Notes under the pieces: generated by a model
Told to the model about the DNA's origin: nothing
The model's input: only the letters and a program-made list of their open reading frames with translations
Database searches by the model: none
Translations under genes and position numbers: made by a program
Source: Synergistaceae bacterium
GTDB taxonomy: Bacteria; Synergistota; Synergistia; Synergistales; Aminobacteriaceae
Reading direction: 5' to 3'
Assembly: GCA_017448795.1 (NCBI GenBank)
Contig: JAFSKV010000065.1
Span: 1-54,253, forward strand
DNA: 54,253 nt
Shown here: positions 35,605 to 45,091 of the stretch, one piece after another
Layout of the letters: each line of letters begins with the position of its first letter
Position numbering within the stretch: the stretch's first letter is position 1

Positions 35605-37316
35605 TATTCTCTCTCGCACTGTCGCTGCTGGCGGCCTGCCCGGGTTTCCCGGCTGACTTCGAGGACTACTACACCGCTGACTCCCGGGACACGTCCGAGA
35701 TAATCCCGGAGCAGGTGATACTTAATGCCGACCGTGTTTCTTTCAACGATGAGACAGGGCAGGCAGTGGCAGAAGGAAGCGCGGTTCTGACATACAGCGA
35801 CACAACGATAATGGCCGAGCGCATAGAGTATGACGCGGACAGCCAGAGGGTGAAGGCGATGCCCCTTCCAGGTGAAAAAGTGGTGATGACCAACGGGACG
35901 CGCTCAATCAGGGGAGACCAGATAGATTATGACCTTCAGAGCGGCGAAGGGATTCTCTCAGGCCCGGCGACTCATCTTTCAGTCGGGGAGCACGGCGAGA
36001 CGCTCTATATTTACGGCGGGGAAATAAGCGTTGTCCCCTGGGAGCTCGCGGAGGAACGGGGGCTGGTCAAAGGCACCCCGCAGGAATACATGTTACAGTG
36101 GCGGAATGTGGCGATCACTACATGTGCACTTGAGCATCCACATTACAGGCTAGAGACGAAGCAGATAACCTTTATCCCCAACAGGAGGCTCATCGCAAAG
36201 AAGCCCCGCGTCTATCTAGGAAACACATACCTTTTCACGTCCCCGCTTGATTATGTCGTCCAGCTCAAACGTAGGAGGGTCGGCTACAGCATGACACCTT
36301 TCTTCAGCAAGAGCGAAGTGCGCGGCTCACGGGGCGGGATCACCGGTACACTCGGCTGGGAAACAGGCTCTGTCTCGCTGGGGCTGTCATATTCCCGGAG
36401 CTCAGGCCTTGAGTACATGCTTGAGGTCGAGCAGGAAATCAACCGGGATTTCGCGCTGCGTGTAGGCGTTGAGCATTCTTGGGACGATGTGTGGGACGAG
36501 AAGATATGGCGGCCATATGCCACCCTCATGTATGACAGAAGCGGCTGGTCGGCTCATCTCAACTGGTCAAGCAACGAGTACATTTCCGACAAGAAGGACA
36601 GCTATTATGACTACAAGGGGAGGCTTGACCGCCAGCCCGAGCTTATCGTGTGGGCCCCGTGGTTCAGGAACTCGCAATACTCATGGTCAAGGATATTCGC
36701 CACAATCGGCCACTATAAGGAGACGCTCTACATGATGCCGGAGGAGGGCTTTGAGACACGTTACGGCATCGGTGTCAGGAATTACGCTGAAAAGAGGGCG
36801 GGGGATGTTGAGTTTTTCGCGAACACTGAGGGGGTTTTTCTCATGTATGACGGCACAGACCAGGAAATGCTGAGGAGTTTTCTGGGCGCGCGGTATAAAA
36901 TAGGCGTGTTCGAGTTAGGCACAGGATATGAACGCCAATACGCTTGGGGAAGCAGTGCGATGCGCTGGGACAAGTACAGCAACAGACGGCGCATTCACCA
37001 GCGTGTAAGATTCCCAATCGGTCGTGAGGTGTACCTTGCAATGAGGGGAAGCTATGACCTGTTCGAGTCTATGATTGATGAGACGTTCTACAGCGTCCAG
37101 TGGGATACTGACTGCATGATATGGGATCTCCACTACAAGAACGACAGGACAAGGAGCGGCGATGACTCTATCGGGTTGAGCATCATGCTGAAGGCGTTTC
37201 CTGGAAGGTCGGCGGCTTTCGGCCAGAAGATTGAGGTTGACCCGTTCGACAGGCCGTATGACATCCCTGACAATGACGGCAAAATTCTCAGAGAAAGTTG
37301 GTATCAGCTGCAATGA
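35574..37316 (+). CDS. lptD: LPS assembly outer-membrane protein LptD-like
   Basis: This 580-residue protein has a signal peptide ending near residue 26. An OstA/LptA-like domain follows (VILNADRVSFNDETGQAVAEGSAVL, IEYDADSQRVKAM). The long C-terminal part is rich in aromatic, alternating strands such as LGLSYSRSSGLEYMLEVEQ and YATLMYDRSGWSAHLNWSS, as expected for an outer-membrane beta barrel. It is shorter than E. coli LptD (784). LptD inserts LPS in the outer leaflet, so this supports a diderm envelope. GGAGG lies eight bases before the ATG. Confidence 0.82.
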   Translation: MAKTKIIGALIFSLALSLLAACPGFPADFEDYYTADSRDTSEIIPEQVILNADRVSFNDETGQAVAEGSAVLTYSDTTIMAERIEYDADSQRVKAMPLPGEKVVMTNGTRSIRGDQIDYDLQSGEGILSGPATHLSVGEHGETLYIYGGEISVVPWELAEERGLVKGTPQEYMLQWRNVAITTCALEHPHYRLETKQITFIPNRRLIAKKPRVYLGNTYLFTSPLDYVVQLKRRRVGYSMTPFFSKSEVRGSRGGITGTLGWETGSVSLGLSYSRSSGLEYMLEVEQEINRDFALRVGVEHSWDDVWDEKIWRPYATLMYDRSGWSAHLNWSSNEYISDKKDSYYDYKGRLDRQPELIVWAPWFRNSQYSWSRIFATIGHYKETLYMMPEEGFETRYGIGVRNYAEKRAGDVEFFANTEGVFLMYDGTDQEMLRSFLGARYKIGVFELGTGYERQYAWGSSAMRWDKYSNRRRIHQRVRFPIGREVYLAMRGSYDLFESMIDETFYSVQWDTDCMIWDLHYKNDRTRSGDDSIGLSIMLKAFPGRSAAFGQKIEVDPFDRPYDIPDNDGKILRESWYQLQ

Positions 37317-38137
37317 TTCAGTTGTGCTTTGTTGACGGAAAATTCGTGAAGGCTGATGAGGCGTTCCTGCCCCTGTCAGACCTGATTATACAGCGCGGAG
37401 TAGGAGTGTTCGAGGCGTTCGCGTCATTCGGCGGAAAATCGCTGATGCTCACTCCACACATGGAGAGGTTCATTGCCAGCGCGAAAAGTTCAGGCATCGC
37501 CAACCTGCCGGATATTGAGTACATGAAGGGCATAGTCCGCGAGGGAATCGCGAGGGTCGGCCATGACGTGAGAGTCCGCACGTTCCTGACCGGGGGGGAT
37601 GAGTTTGACGCGGAGAAGGGCTGCTTCCCTGAGCCTAGGTTCTTCGTGATATTCGACGATGCCGGGCTGATCTCCGAGGAAGACCGCGAAAAGGGCGTAA
37701 TCCTCGAACCCGTGTCATTCGGGCGCGACAATCCGGAAGTCAAGAGCGTCAATTACCGCGCAACCTACAAGATGCCCAAATACGCCTACGATATACTTTA
37801 CTGTCCCGGCGGAGAAATCACGGAATGCGGACACAGCAACTTCTTCCTTGTTGTTGACGGGAAAATCATCACAGCCCCGTTATCGCGAGTCCTCAAAGGC
37901 ACGACAAGAGGAGCGGTGATTGAGCTGGCAAAACAGGAAGGCTACACTGTCGAGGAACGCTGCCCGCTTTGGTCTGAGCTGACGGGAGCAAGTGAGGCGT
38001 TCATCACAGGGAGCATGAAGCTGGTTGTTCCTGCCGTGAGAATCGGAGGGATTACGATTGCTGACGGGAAAATGGGGAAAATCACCCGCAGGCTCGTCGA
38101 ACTCTACAAGAAGTATATGCAGAAGTGGCTTGAGTAA
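37313..38137 (+). CDS. Class IV aminotransferase (branched-chain or D-amino acid / aminodeoxychorismate lyase type)
   Basis: This 274-residue PLP fold-type IV enzyme has FLPLSDLIIQRGVGVFEAFASFG near the start, the PLP lysine likely in SVNYRATYKMPKYAYDIL near residue 150, GEITECGHSNFFLVVDGKI (cofactor phosphate region) and PLSRVLKGTTRGAVIELA. The family includes branched-chain aminotransferase, D-alanine aminotransferase and 4-amino-4-deoxychorismate lyase. Sequence alone does not settle which. The ATG at 37313 overlaps the lptD stop as ATGA. Confidence 0.85.
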   Translation: MIQLCFVDGKFVKADEAFLPLSDLIIQRGVGVFEAFASFGGKSLMLTPHMERFIASAKSSGIANLPDIEYMKGIVREGIARVGHDVRVRTFLTGGDEFDAEKGCFPEPRFFVIFDDAGLISEEDREKGVILEPVSFGRDNPEVKSVNYRATYKMPKYAYDILYCPGGEITECGHSNFFLVVDGKIITAPLSRVLKGTTRGAVIELAKQEGYTVEERCPLWSELTGASEAFITGSMKLVVPAVRIGGITIADGKMGKITRRLVELYKKYMQKWLE

Positions 38138-38210
38138 CAACGCAACAACGGCAACACCTCCGGGACACGCAAAGTTTCGGAGTAACACATAAACAGGAGG
38201 AATAACTCTC

Positions 38211-39143
38211 ATGGAACAGATACGCTCATTGTCTCAGCTCATCGAGGAAGCAACAAAGCTCTGCGCGGAAAAAGGACGCAAACGCATATCCGTAGCAATG
38301 GCAGAGGACGCGGGACTCATTTCAGCCATCGAGGAAGCAAGGAAGATCGGGCTCGTTGAGGCGACGCTCGTAGGCAACCCCGAAAAGGTCAAGGCCTGCA
38401 TCGCCGAAGCCGGAGCAAGCGAGTCCAGCTACCACATCATCCCGGAGAACAACGAGGCTGCCTGCGGAATCGTCGCGGTAACAGAAGTGTCGTCAAAGCG
38501 CGCCGACATCTACATGAAGGGTCAGCTCCACACCGACAACTTCCTTCGCGGAATGCTCAACAAAGAAGTCGGCCTCCGTGTCGGGAAAAGGGCAATCTCT
38601 CACTGCTACTTCCACTCAATCCCCGGCTATGACCGCGTAATCTTCATTGCTGACGGCGCATTCAACATGTATCCTGACCTCAAGATGAAGGCTGACATCG
38701 TCCAGAACACCGTGAATTTCGCCCGCTCACTCGGAGTCGAACTGCCCAAGGTAGCCTGCCTTGCCGCCGTTGAGATGGTCAACCCTGATATGCCCTGCAC
38801 GCTCGACGCAACAGCACTCGTCCAGATGAACGCACGCGGACAGATCAAGAACTGTGTCGTTGACGGGCCTCTTGCTCTGGACAACGCCATTGACGAGGAA
38901 GCCGCCCGCATCAAGCACATCAAATCACCCGTGGCAGGACATGCTGACGTTCTCTTCGTCCCGCAGATCGAGGTCGGCAACGCTCTCGCAAAGTCCATCA
39001 GCTTCTTCGCAAAGGGAAGCGAGACAGCCGGACTCATCATCGGTGCCGCCGCTCCCGTAGTCCTCACAAGCCGTGCAGACTCACCGCGCGCAAAACTCCT
39101 CTCAATCGCCGGGGCTGTCATGCTCGCACATCACCAGGGATAA
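38211..39143 (+). CDS. ptb: Phosphate butyryltransferase / acetyltransferase family
   Basis: This 310-residue protein matches the PTA_PTB family, closest to Ptb: KRISVAMAEDAGLISAIEEA, ADIYMKGQLHTDNFLRGML, DGAFNMYPDLKMKADIVQN, CLAAVEMVNPDMPCT and DGPLALDNAIDEEA. It swaps CoA for phosphate on butyryl-CoA or related acyl-CoA, a step before ATP is made by an acyl kinase. A kinase gene (buk) is not next to it. A strong GGAGG precedes the ATG and a terminator follows, so it is probably a single-gene unit. Confidence 0.88.
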   Translation: MEQIRSLSQLIEEATKLCAEKGRKRISVAMAEDAGLISAIEEARKIGLVEATLVGNPEKVKACIAEAGASESSYHIIPENNEAACGIVAVTEVSSKRADIYMKGQLHTDNFLRGMLNKEVGLRVGKRAISHCYFHSIPGYDRVIFIADGAFNMYPDLKMKADIVQNTVNFARSLGVELPKVACLAAVEMVNPDMPCTLDATALVQMNARGQIKNCVVDGPLALDNAIDEEAARIKHIKSPVAGHADVLFVPQIEVGNALAKSISFFAKGSETAGLIIGAAAPVVLTSRADSPRAKLLSIAGAVMLAHHQG

Positions 39144-39162
39144 CACAAGGAATGAAATTCTT

Positions 39163-39197
39163 GCGGGGGATTCTTTCGGGAGTCTCCCGCTTTTCTT
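39163..39197 (+). terminator. Intrinsic terminator after ptb
   Basis: GCGGGGGA (39163-39170) pairs with TCTCCCGC (39183-39190), with one G-U pair, and a short T run follows. It separates ptb from the ankyrin genes. Confidence 0.75.
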
Positions 39198-39220
39198 TGG
39201 CCAATGAAAGGAGGGCTGAA

Positions 39221-40504
39221 ATGAAGAAACTGTTTGCCGCGCTGGCTGTTGTGATGCTTGCTTTCTGCGCAACGTCTTGGGCCGGCATTCGCGAACTCAC
39301 CCCGGAAGAAACCGCTACAGTCAATCTCTATAATGTCTTGGACAACGCTAACGTAACTCTTGAGGAAATTGTGAGATTGGTGCTTGCCGGAGCAAAAATC
39401 AACAAGCCCCTGACCCTGAACAAAATAACCCCCCTCATGAAAGCCGCCAGAAGATGCTACAGTTCCGAAGTCGTCAAGTATCTTATTGACGAGGCGCAAA
39501 GACAGTACAACGACAATAAAGGCTGGCTTGACACAATCGGCGGGGCAGTCTGGCTCGTCGACAACAACGCGCTTAATATCAGGGACGAAAACGGAATGAC
39601 AGCCCTAATGTATGCGGCAAAAGACAACTACAACGCCGAAATCACACGCGCATTCATCAGCGCAGGAGCAGGCATAAAATTTGAGGACAATGAAGGCTTC
39701 TCTGCCTTGGGACTGGCCGGGTGTTACAGCAAGAATCCCGAAATCATAAGGATACTGGCCGGGAAAGGTGCTGACGTAAACGCAAAAATCTGGTCGGGAA
39801 TATCACGGCGTTCCCTACTCATGTACGCAGTAGAGAAGAACAAGAGCCATGAAGTTATACGTGAGCTCGTCAGGGCAGGGGCTGACGTGAATTATTGGTG
39901 GCTGGATGAGTCTCCCCTCTCAATCGCGGCGGAACACTCGACTCCTGATGTCGTGGAAGTCCTGCTTGAAGCGGGGGCAAAACTCAGCGAGAACGGAGGC
40001 GGCTCAGAAATGGCATGGGCGGCTAAGAATGAGTCATACCCGGAGATATTGACGCTCCTTATTAGGCACGGAGCAAAGGCAGACGCAAGATACCCGGTAG
40101 GCAAATCGACTCCTCTTATGCACGCGGCAAGCAATCCCAACCCTGAAGCGGTGAACATACTTCTCAGGCACAAGGCCGACGTTTTCGCAAAAGACAGCGA
40201 CGGCGCAACACCGTTAATGTATTCCGTCTACAACAAGAATCCCCAGGTCATAAAGATACTCATCAAGGCAGGCTCTGACATTGAGGCTAGGACTTCTTCA
40301 GGTTACACTGCTCTGATGGCCGCGGCCAATATCGACCCTCCAAACATAGAGGCGGTCAAAGTTCTCCTTAATGCGGGGGCTGATGTCATGGCCAAAGACA
40401 GCAAGGGCAACACAGCTCTTGACCACGCCAGGAATGACAGCGTCAAGGAGCTCTTGAGGGAAGCAATGAGGCGGAGAACGTCGAAATGGTGGCCGTTCTT
40501 CTAG
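39221..40504 (+). CDS. Exported ankyrin-repeat protein 1
   Basis: This 427-residue protein has a signal peptide (MKKLFAALAVVMLAFCATSW) and about nine ankyrin repeats of 33-38 residues, such as DGATPLMYSVYNKNPQVIKILIKAGSDIEA. Ankyrin repeats bind partner proteins. Many repeats here have an extra NPE or NPQ turn, as in related periplasmic ankyrin proteins. The C-terminus is basic and ends with KWWPFF. The ATG at 39221 has AAAGGAGG. It is the first of three consecutive exported or anchored ankyrin genes. A periplasmic or surface role is likely, but the target is unknown. Confidence 0.85.
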   Translation: MKKLFAALAVVMLAFCATSWAGIRELTPEETATVNLYNVLDNANVTLEEIVRLVLAGAKINKPLTLNKITPLMKAARRCYSSEVVKYLIDEAQRQYNDNKGWLDTIGGAVWLVDNNALNIRDENGMTALMYAAKDNYNAEITRAFISAGAGIKFEDNEGFSALGLAGCYSKNPEIIRILAGKGADVNAKIWSGISRRSLLMYAVEKNKSHEVIRELVRAGADVNYWWLDESPLSIAAEHSTPDVVEVLLEAGAKLSENGGGSEMAWAAKNESYPEILTLLIRHGAKADARYPVGKSTPLMHAASNPNPEAVNILLRHKADVFAKDSDGATPLMYSVYNKNPQVIKILIKAGSDIEARTSSGYTALMAAANIDPPNIEAVKVLLNAGADVMAKDSKGNTALDHARNDSVKELLREAMRRRTSKWWPFF

Positions 40505-40526
40505 AATAAGCGAAGGAGTGAATATC

Positions 40527-41294
40527 TTGTACAGGAAAATATTTATTGCGCTGATGATTACGGCTGTTATGTCATGCTTGGCTTTTGCTGAGACTGACAC
40601 GAGGCTTATGCGCACGCTCAGGAAGCCGGACGTAACTGCTGAGGACGTGAAGAGGGTTATTGCTGACGGCGCGGACTTGAACGCTACGGACAAAGACGGC
40701 TATATCCCGATTATATACGCGGCGGGATTCCGCAGCACTGAAATCATCAGGATTGTTGCTGAGGCGGGAGCTGACATTGACGTTCAGGGTCTGCATTGGG
40801 CGCAAAAGGGAAGGACTGCACTCATGGAAACGGTCGTACGTTTCAGCGACATGGACACAATACGCCTTCTCATCAGCGAGAAGAATATCAACATGGCCGA
40901 CAATGACGGAATGACTGCTCTTATTGAGGCGGCTATACACAACAGCAAGGCTTATGTCGTGAAAGCACTGATTGACGCGGGGTCTGACGTGAAGAAATAC
41001 GGCTCAAGGGCTCTCATGGGCGCGGCCTCGTGGAACTGCAACCCGGAAACCGCAAGACTCCTCATTGAAGCAGGGGCTGACGTGAACATAAGAACTTCCG
41101 ACGGAAAAACTCCCCTCATGCTAGCGGCCTCTGCACCTTCACGCATGGTTGACCCGGAAAAAGCCGCAGACTTTATCCGCGTGCTGATTTCCGAAGGCGC
41201 GGATGTCAACGCTAAGGACAAAAACGGGGAAACAGCCCTAGATTTTGCAAATAACGAAAATATACGTAAAATTCTCCGTGATGCAATAAAGTAA
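40527..41294 (+). CDS. Exported ankyrin-repeat protein 2
   Basis: This 255-residue protein has a signal peptide (MYRKIFIALMITAVMSCLAF) and about six ankyrin repeats (DGYIPIIYAAGFRSTEIIRIV, DGMTALIEAAIHNSKAYVVKAL, DGKTPLMLAAS). It is shorter than the first gene's product and seems to be a paralogue. The TTG at 40527 is preferred to the GTG at 40518, because GAAGGAG (40512-40518) would lie directly against the latter. It starts 22 bases after the first ankyrin gene. Confidence 0.82.
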   Translation: MYRKIFIALMITAVMSCLAFAETDTRLMRTLRKPDVTAEDVKRVIADGADLNATDKDGYIPIIYAAGFRSTEIIRIVAEAGADIDVQGLHWAQKGRTALMETVVRFSDMDTIRLLISEKNINMADNDGMTALIEAAIHNSKAYVVKALIDAGSDVKKYGSRALMGAASWNCNPETARLLIEAGADVNIRTSDGKTPLMLAASAPSRMVDPEKAADFIRVLISEGADVNAKDKNGETALDFANNENIRKILRDAIK

Positions 41295-41319
41295 CACAAG
41301 AAAGGACTCATCACAAACA

Positions 41320-42225
41320 ATGCGAAAGTTACTCAGATGGATTATTCTCCTGCTTGTCATTGCCCTTGCCGTCATGATCTGGCAGAAAGCCCCACAGTCA
41401 GCAATATCAATGACAATAGCACTCCTCATAGCCGCAGCGTCAATGACAATCCTGCACAAGACACCAGACGCAGAATTATTGTCAGCCGCAAAGAAACGTG
41501 ATGCATCCATCGAGCTTATACAGGATCTCATCAATGCGGGGGCGAACCTCAAATCCCGCGACAAGGACGGAAGGACACCGCTGATCCTCGCCGCCTCGCG
41601 CTCGCCGTCAATAGAAATCGTCAGCCTCCTCATCGACTCAGGCTCAGACCTTGAAGCGCGCGACAATGACGGAAATACCCCCCTCATCACAGCGGCCATG
41701 CTCAACCCGGAACCGCCCGTCATGAACGTCCTCGTGAAATCCGGCGCGAACGTCAACGCAAAGAATGACAAGGGAAATACCCCCCTCATGATGGCGGCCA
41801 TGTTCAGCGCAAACCCTGAGTGTGTCAGAATGCTCATAGACAACGGCGCGAACGCTAGGACCCGCAACGTGGACGGACTCACAGCACTGCACAGGGCATC
41901 AAGGCCGGAATACGTCGCCATGCTCATTGCTTCAGGCGCGGACGTGAATGCCGCTGACACCATGGGGCACACGCCACTGATGAGCGCGGCTTTTGACGAC
42001 AATCCTGAAGTCCTCTCGGCTATCCTCAACTCAGGCGCGAACGTCAACGCACACGACAGGGAAGGCAAGACTGCCCTCATGTACGCGGCGGAAAAGAATC
42101 TGCCTGAGAACGTGAAGGCACTGCTGAGTTACGGAGCTGACAGAGCCGCGAAGAATATTGACGGGAAAACCGCGGCGGGTTTAGCGCAGACTGAGGCCGT
42201 GAAGAATATCATCCTCAGCAGGTAA
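41320..42225 (+). CDS. Membrane-anchored ankyrin-repeat protein 3
   Basis: This 301-residue protein has two adjacent hydrophobic segments at the N-terminus (residues 6-20 and 28-45) and no obvious cleavage site, so it is probably anchored. About seven ankyrin repeats follow, including DGRTPLILAASRSPSIEIVSLL, KGNTPLMMAAMFSANPECVRML and MGHTPLMSAAFDDNPEVLSAIL. It lies 25 bases behind the second ankyrin gene, and the three look like an operon. A weak terminator follows. Confidence 0.83.
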   Translation: MRKLLRWIILLLVIALAVMIWQKAPQSAISMTIALLIAAASMTILHKTPDAELLSAAKKRDASIELIQDLINAGANLKSRDKDGRTPLILAASRSPSIEIVSLLIDSGSDLEARDNDGNTPLITAAMLNPEPPVMNVLVKSGANVNAKNDKGNTPLMMAAMFSANPECVRMLIDNGANARTRNVDGLTALHRASRPEYVAMLIASGADVNAADTMGHTPLMSAAFDDNPEVLSAILNSGANVNAHDREGKTALMYAAEKNLPENVKALLSYGADRAAKNIDGKTAAGLAQTEAVKNIILSR

Positions 42226-42237
42226 CACGCAAAGAAG

Positions 42238-42280
42238 CGGCAGGGATTACACACACTGACACTCTGCCGTTTCACCCTTT
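42238..42280 (+). terminator. Possible terminator after the ankyrin genes
   Basis: CGGCAG (42238-42243) pairs with CTGCCG (42264-42269), followed by an interrupted T-rich stretch. The loop is long and the T run poor, so this call is weak. Confidence 0.4.
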
Positions 42281-42285
42281 CTGCA

Positions 42286-42294
42286 TGGTATAAT
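42286..42294 (+). promoter_or_regulatory. Extended -10 promoter of the sugar transferase gene
   Basis: TGGTATAAT is a strong extended -10 (TATAAT at 42289-42294) about 50 bases before the ATG at 42344. No matching -35 is seen. Confidence 0.55.
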
Positions 42295-42343
42295 CTCCCA
42301 AATTCCACGCACATAACGCAGGAAGGAGCTTGACACAAGAATC

Positions 42344-43738
42344 ATGGCCGCGTATAATCGCACATCGCACATCGCACATCGCCTCTCTTATGCGCTCTTC
42401 ACACTCTTACAGATCATCATTGACATAGCACTCTTCCAGGCCTGCATAGCGTTCACAGTTCCGTTAGAAACAAGAATATTCATGACCGGGACAATGTCAG
42501 CCTGCTTCATGTTCGGGAAACTTTACGGCTTCCGCAACCTCTCACTCTGGGACGAAACCGGGGCAGTCCTCCGCTCGTCAGTCCTCGTGATTCTCGTCAG
42601 CATGCTCTATCTTTACGCGGTGAAGTCAGCCGTCTCATCCCTCGCTGTCATGGCCGGGACAATGGCATTCACTCTCCTCACTCTGGCGGCAAGATACCTA
42701 GTGAGGGTGATATTCTTCCGGGCGGGATGGCTCGTGAAGTCGGTGATAATTCTGGGGGCTGGCGAGGCAGGGAAAACTTTTGCCGACAAGATAACCGCTT
42801 CACCCTTCACGATACGGCGGGTGCTGTGCTTCCTTGATGATGACGGGGCGAAACTTGGCGCGGAAATCTCAGGTGTTCACGTAGCAGGGAGGATTGCTGA
42901 CTTTGCGGACGTTCAGGCGGAACTTCACGCGGACGAGGCGGTGATAGCCATCCCCACAGCGTCGAGGCAGGAGCTGGCCGGGATACTGAGCGCGGTTGAG
43001 GACAGAGTCAGGCGCGTGCTGTATATCCCGGATATGTACATGCTCACGACATCAGCCGCTGAGATTCGCACGATTGACGGTATGCCGGTGATCTCGTCGT
43101 CTCAAGGCCTGCTGAATCCCGTCAACATAGCAGTGAAGACCGTGATCGACTACATAGGGGCGGCGGCTGCGCTGGCGGTGTTCTCGCCGTTCATGGTGTG
43201 GGCGGCGTGGAAGATTTGGCGCGAGGACGGAAGGCCGATATTCTTTGTGCAGGACAGAATCGGCTGGAAGGGTAAGCACTTCATGACGTACAAGTTCCGC
43301 TCGATGCACAAGAACGCTGACGAAATCACCCGGAAACTTTTCAGTGACCCGGAAATTTTCGCGTCCTACAAGCAGGGCAACAAGATGAAGGATGACCCAA
43401 GACTCACGAAAATAGGAGCGTTCATCCGTAAGACCAGCATAGACGAGCTTCCCCAGCTCCTTAACGTCCTCAAGGGGGAAATGAGCCTTGTAGGTCCGAG
43501 ACCGCTTCCACAGCTTGACGTTGATTTGCTGTACAGTGACGAGCATGTTCTGAGGAAGGTTTACGCCGCAAAGCCCGGACTCACCGGGATATGGCAGGTG
43601 TCAGGACGGAGCGACCTCGACGCTGATTTCCGCCGCAAGATAAACTGCTACTACGTCCACAACTGGAGCGTCTGGCTCGACCTCGCAATCCTCATCAAGA
43701 CTCCTCTGGCCGTAATCACGCACAAAGGCGCATACTGA
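42344..43738 (+). CDS. Polyprenyl-phosphate sugar phosphotransferase (WbaP/WcaJ type)
   Basis: This 464-residue enzyme starts exopolysaccharide or O-antigen units by moving a sugar phosphate to undecaprenyl phosphate. It has four N-terminal membrane segments, a CoA-binding-like middle domain ([17 protein letters not shown]) and a C-terminal sugar transferase domain: [34 protein letters not shown] and [17 protein letters not shown]. The AAGGAG lies 15 bases from the ATG, rather far. Codons 6-13 contain a CGCACAT heptanucleotide repeat. The gene is in frame as sequenced. Confidence 0.92.
   Translation: MAAYNRTSHIAHRLSYALFTLLQIIIDIALFQACIAFTVPLETRIFMTGTMSACFMFGKLYGFRNLSLWDETGAVLRSSVLVILVSMLYLYAVKSAVSSLAVMAGTMAFTLLTLAARYLVRVIFFRAGWLVKSVIILGAGEAGKTFADKITASPFTIRRVLCFLDDDGAKLGAEISGVHVAGRIADFADVQAELHADEAVIAIPTASRQELAGILSAVEDRVRRVLYIPDMYMLTTSAAEIRTIDGMPVISSSQGLLNPVNIAVKTVIDYIGAAAALAVFSPFMVWAAWKIWREDGRPIFFVQDRIGWKGKHFMTYKFRSMHKNADEITRKLFSDPEIFASYKQGNKMKDDPRLTKIGAFIRKTSIDELPQLLNVLKGEMSLVGPRPLPQLDVDLLYSDEHVLRKVYAAKPGLTGIWQVSGRSDLDADFRRKINCYYVHNWSVWLDLAILIKTPLAVITHKGAY
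42359..42381 (+). repeat. Heptanucleotide tandem repeat CGCACAT x 3.3
   Basis: Three perfect CGCACAT units and a partial fourth lie within the first 13 codons of the sugar transferase gene and encode the stretch RTSHIAHR. Gain or loss of one unit would shift the frame and stop translation early. A similar repeat with a different sequence lies at the start of the acyltransferase gene at 23411. Confidence 0.85.
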
Positions 43739-43807
43739 CACCAAGCCCGCAATACTTCATGGCCGTGTATAATTGTCCGCGAAAATCCCGAAAAGGAGAC
43801 ACACACA

Positions 43808-45091
43808 ATGAATGCGTTTGAGACTCTGAGGGAGCGCGGTTATTTCGAGTGGTGCACCAGCGAAGAACGCCTAGCCCAAGTCATGGATGAAGAGATGGTT
43901 ACCGCTTACGTCGGCTTTGACCCCACAGCGGACAGCCTCCACGTCGGCCACCTTATACCGCTTATGGCACTCGGCTGGCTTCAGCGGGCAGGACACAGGC
44001 CCATAGCCCTCGCAGGCGGAGGAACAGGACTCATCGGCGACCCTTCAGGCAAAAGCAAGGAGCGCAACCTCATCACACTTGAGGCCGTCCAGCACAACAT
44101 CGAGGGCGTGAAGAAGCAGCTGGTGAAGTTCCTCGATTTCGACTGCGGGGAAAACTCAGCACTCCTCCTCAACAATTACGACTGGTTAAGCAAGTTCACA
44201 TTCCTGGAAGTCCTCCATGACGTGGGAAAATACTTCTCCGTCAACAATCTCATTGCCCGCGAATACATACGCTCGCGCCTCGAAGACCCCGAAAAGGGAA
44301 TCTCCTACACCGAGTTCTCCTACGTCCTCCTTCAGGCTATGGACTTCAAGTATCTCAACGAACACTACAACTGCCGTCTCCAGATGGGCGGGAATGACCA
44401 GCAGGGGAATCTTCTTGCCGGGTCTGACTACATACGCAGGACGACGGGCGCGGAAGTTTTCGGCCTCACTCAGCCGTTACTCCTCACGTCATCCGGGACT
44501 AAGTTCGGGAAGACTGAGGCCGGGGCTGTCTGGCTTGACCCGGAGAAAACCAGCCCTTACCGCTTCTATCAGTTCTGGTTCAACACTGACGACCGCGACG
44601 TTGAGCACCTCCTGAAACTCTACACGTTCCTTCCGCTGGACGAAATAGCCCAAATCATGGCCGAACATACACAGTCCCCAGAAAAACGAACAGCACAGAA
44701 GAAACTTGCCTACGAGGTTACGGCCACAGTGCACGGAGCTGACACAGCACGGAGCGTCATCACAGCAAGCGAGATTCTCTTCAACCCGAAAATCGACTTT
44801 GCCGACGTGAGCGAGGAAACATGCGGGATGCTGAAACAGGAAGTCCCGTTCACCCGTCTTGAAGGCGTGAGTCTTCCGGCGGGAGTTGTGGGCATCATGT
44901 CGGCTTCGGGCGCATGTGAGTCCAACGGCGAGGCAAAACGCGCAATCCGTCAGGGCGGTGTGTCAGTCAACGGCGTGAAAATCTCAGACGAGAAAGCGGA
45001 AATCACCCCTGAGTCCCTCGTGTGCGGAAAATATTTGTTCGTCAGGATTGGCCGCAAGAAATTCAGCATGGCCGAAATCTCGCAGTCATGA
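43808..45091 (+). CDS. tyrS: Tyrosyl-tRNA synthetase
   Basis: This 427-residue class I synthetase has the HIGH-type motif in FDPTADSLHVGHLIPL near residue 44, the QMGGNDQQGNLLAG tyrosine and tRNA region, and a KMSKS-type motif as KFGKT near residue 232. The C-terminal S4-like RNA-binding domain includes AIRQGGVSVNG. It charges tRNA-Tyr. AAAAGGAG precedes the ATG, and TATAAT lies at 43768-43773. It overlaps the next gene by four bases. Confidence 0.97.
   Translation: MNAFETLRERGYFEWCTSEERLAQVMDEEMVTAYVGFDPTADSLHVGHLIPLMALGWLQRAGHRPIALAGGGTGLIGDPSGKSKERNLITLEAVQHNIEGVKKQLVKFLDFDCGENSALLLNNYDWLSKFTFLEVLHDVGKYFSVNNLIAREYIRSRLEDPEKGISYTEFSYVLLQAMDFKYLNEHYNCRLQMGGNDQQGNLLAGSDYIRRTTGAEVFGLTQPLLLTSSGTKFGKTEAGAVWLDPEKTSPYRFYQFWFNTDDRDVEHLLKLYTFLPLDEIAQIMAEHTQSPEKRTAQKKLAYEVTATVHGADTARSVITASEILFNPKIDFADVSEETCGMLKQEVPFTRLEGVSLPAGVVGIMSASGACESNGEAKRAIRQGGVSVNGVKISDEKAEITPESLVCGKYLFVRIGRKKFSMAEISQS

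Noticed and set aside
38138-38210. Hairpin CTCCGG with CGGAG before ptb as a terminator or riboswitch
   Set aside because: The stem is short and no T run follows. It does not match a riboswitch I know.
41238-42080. Long open frame on the minus strand (280 codons) opposite the ankyrin gene
   Set aside because: It mirrors the repeat-coded ankyrin gene, has no ribosome site and no family motif. Repetitive codon use explains it.
42359-42381. CRISPR-like repeats
   Set aside because: The units are only seven bases and directly adjacent, without spacers.
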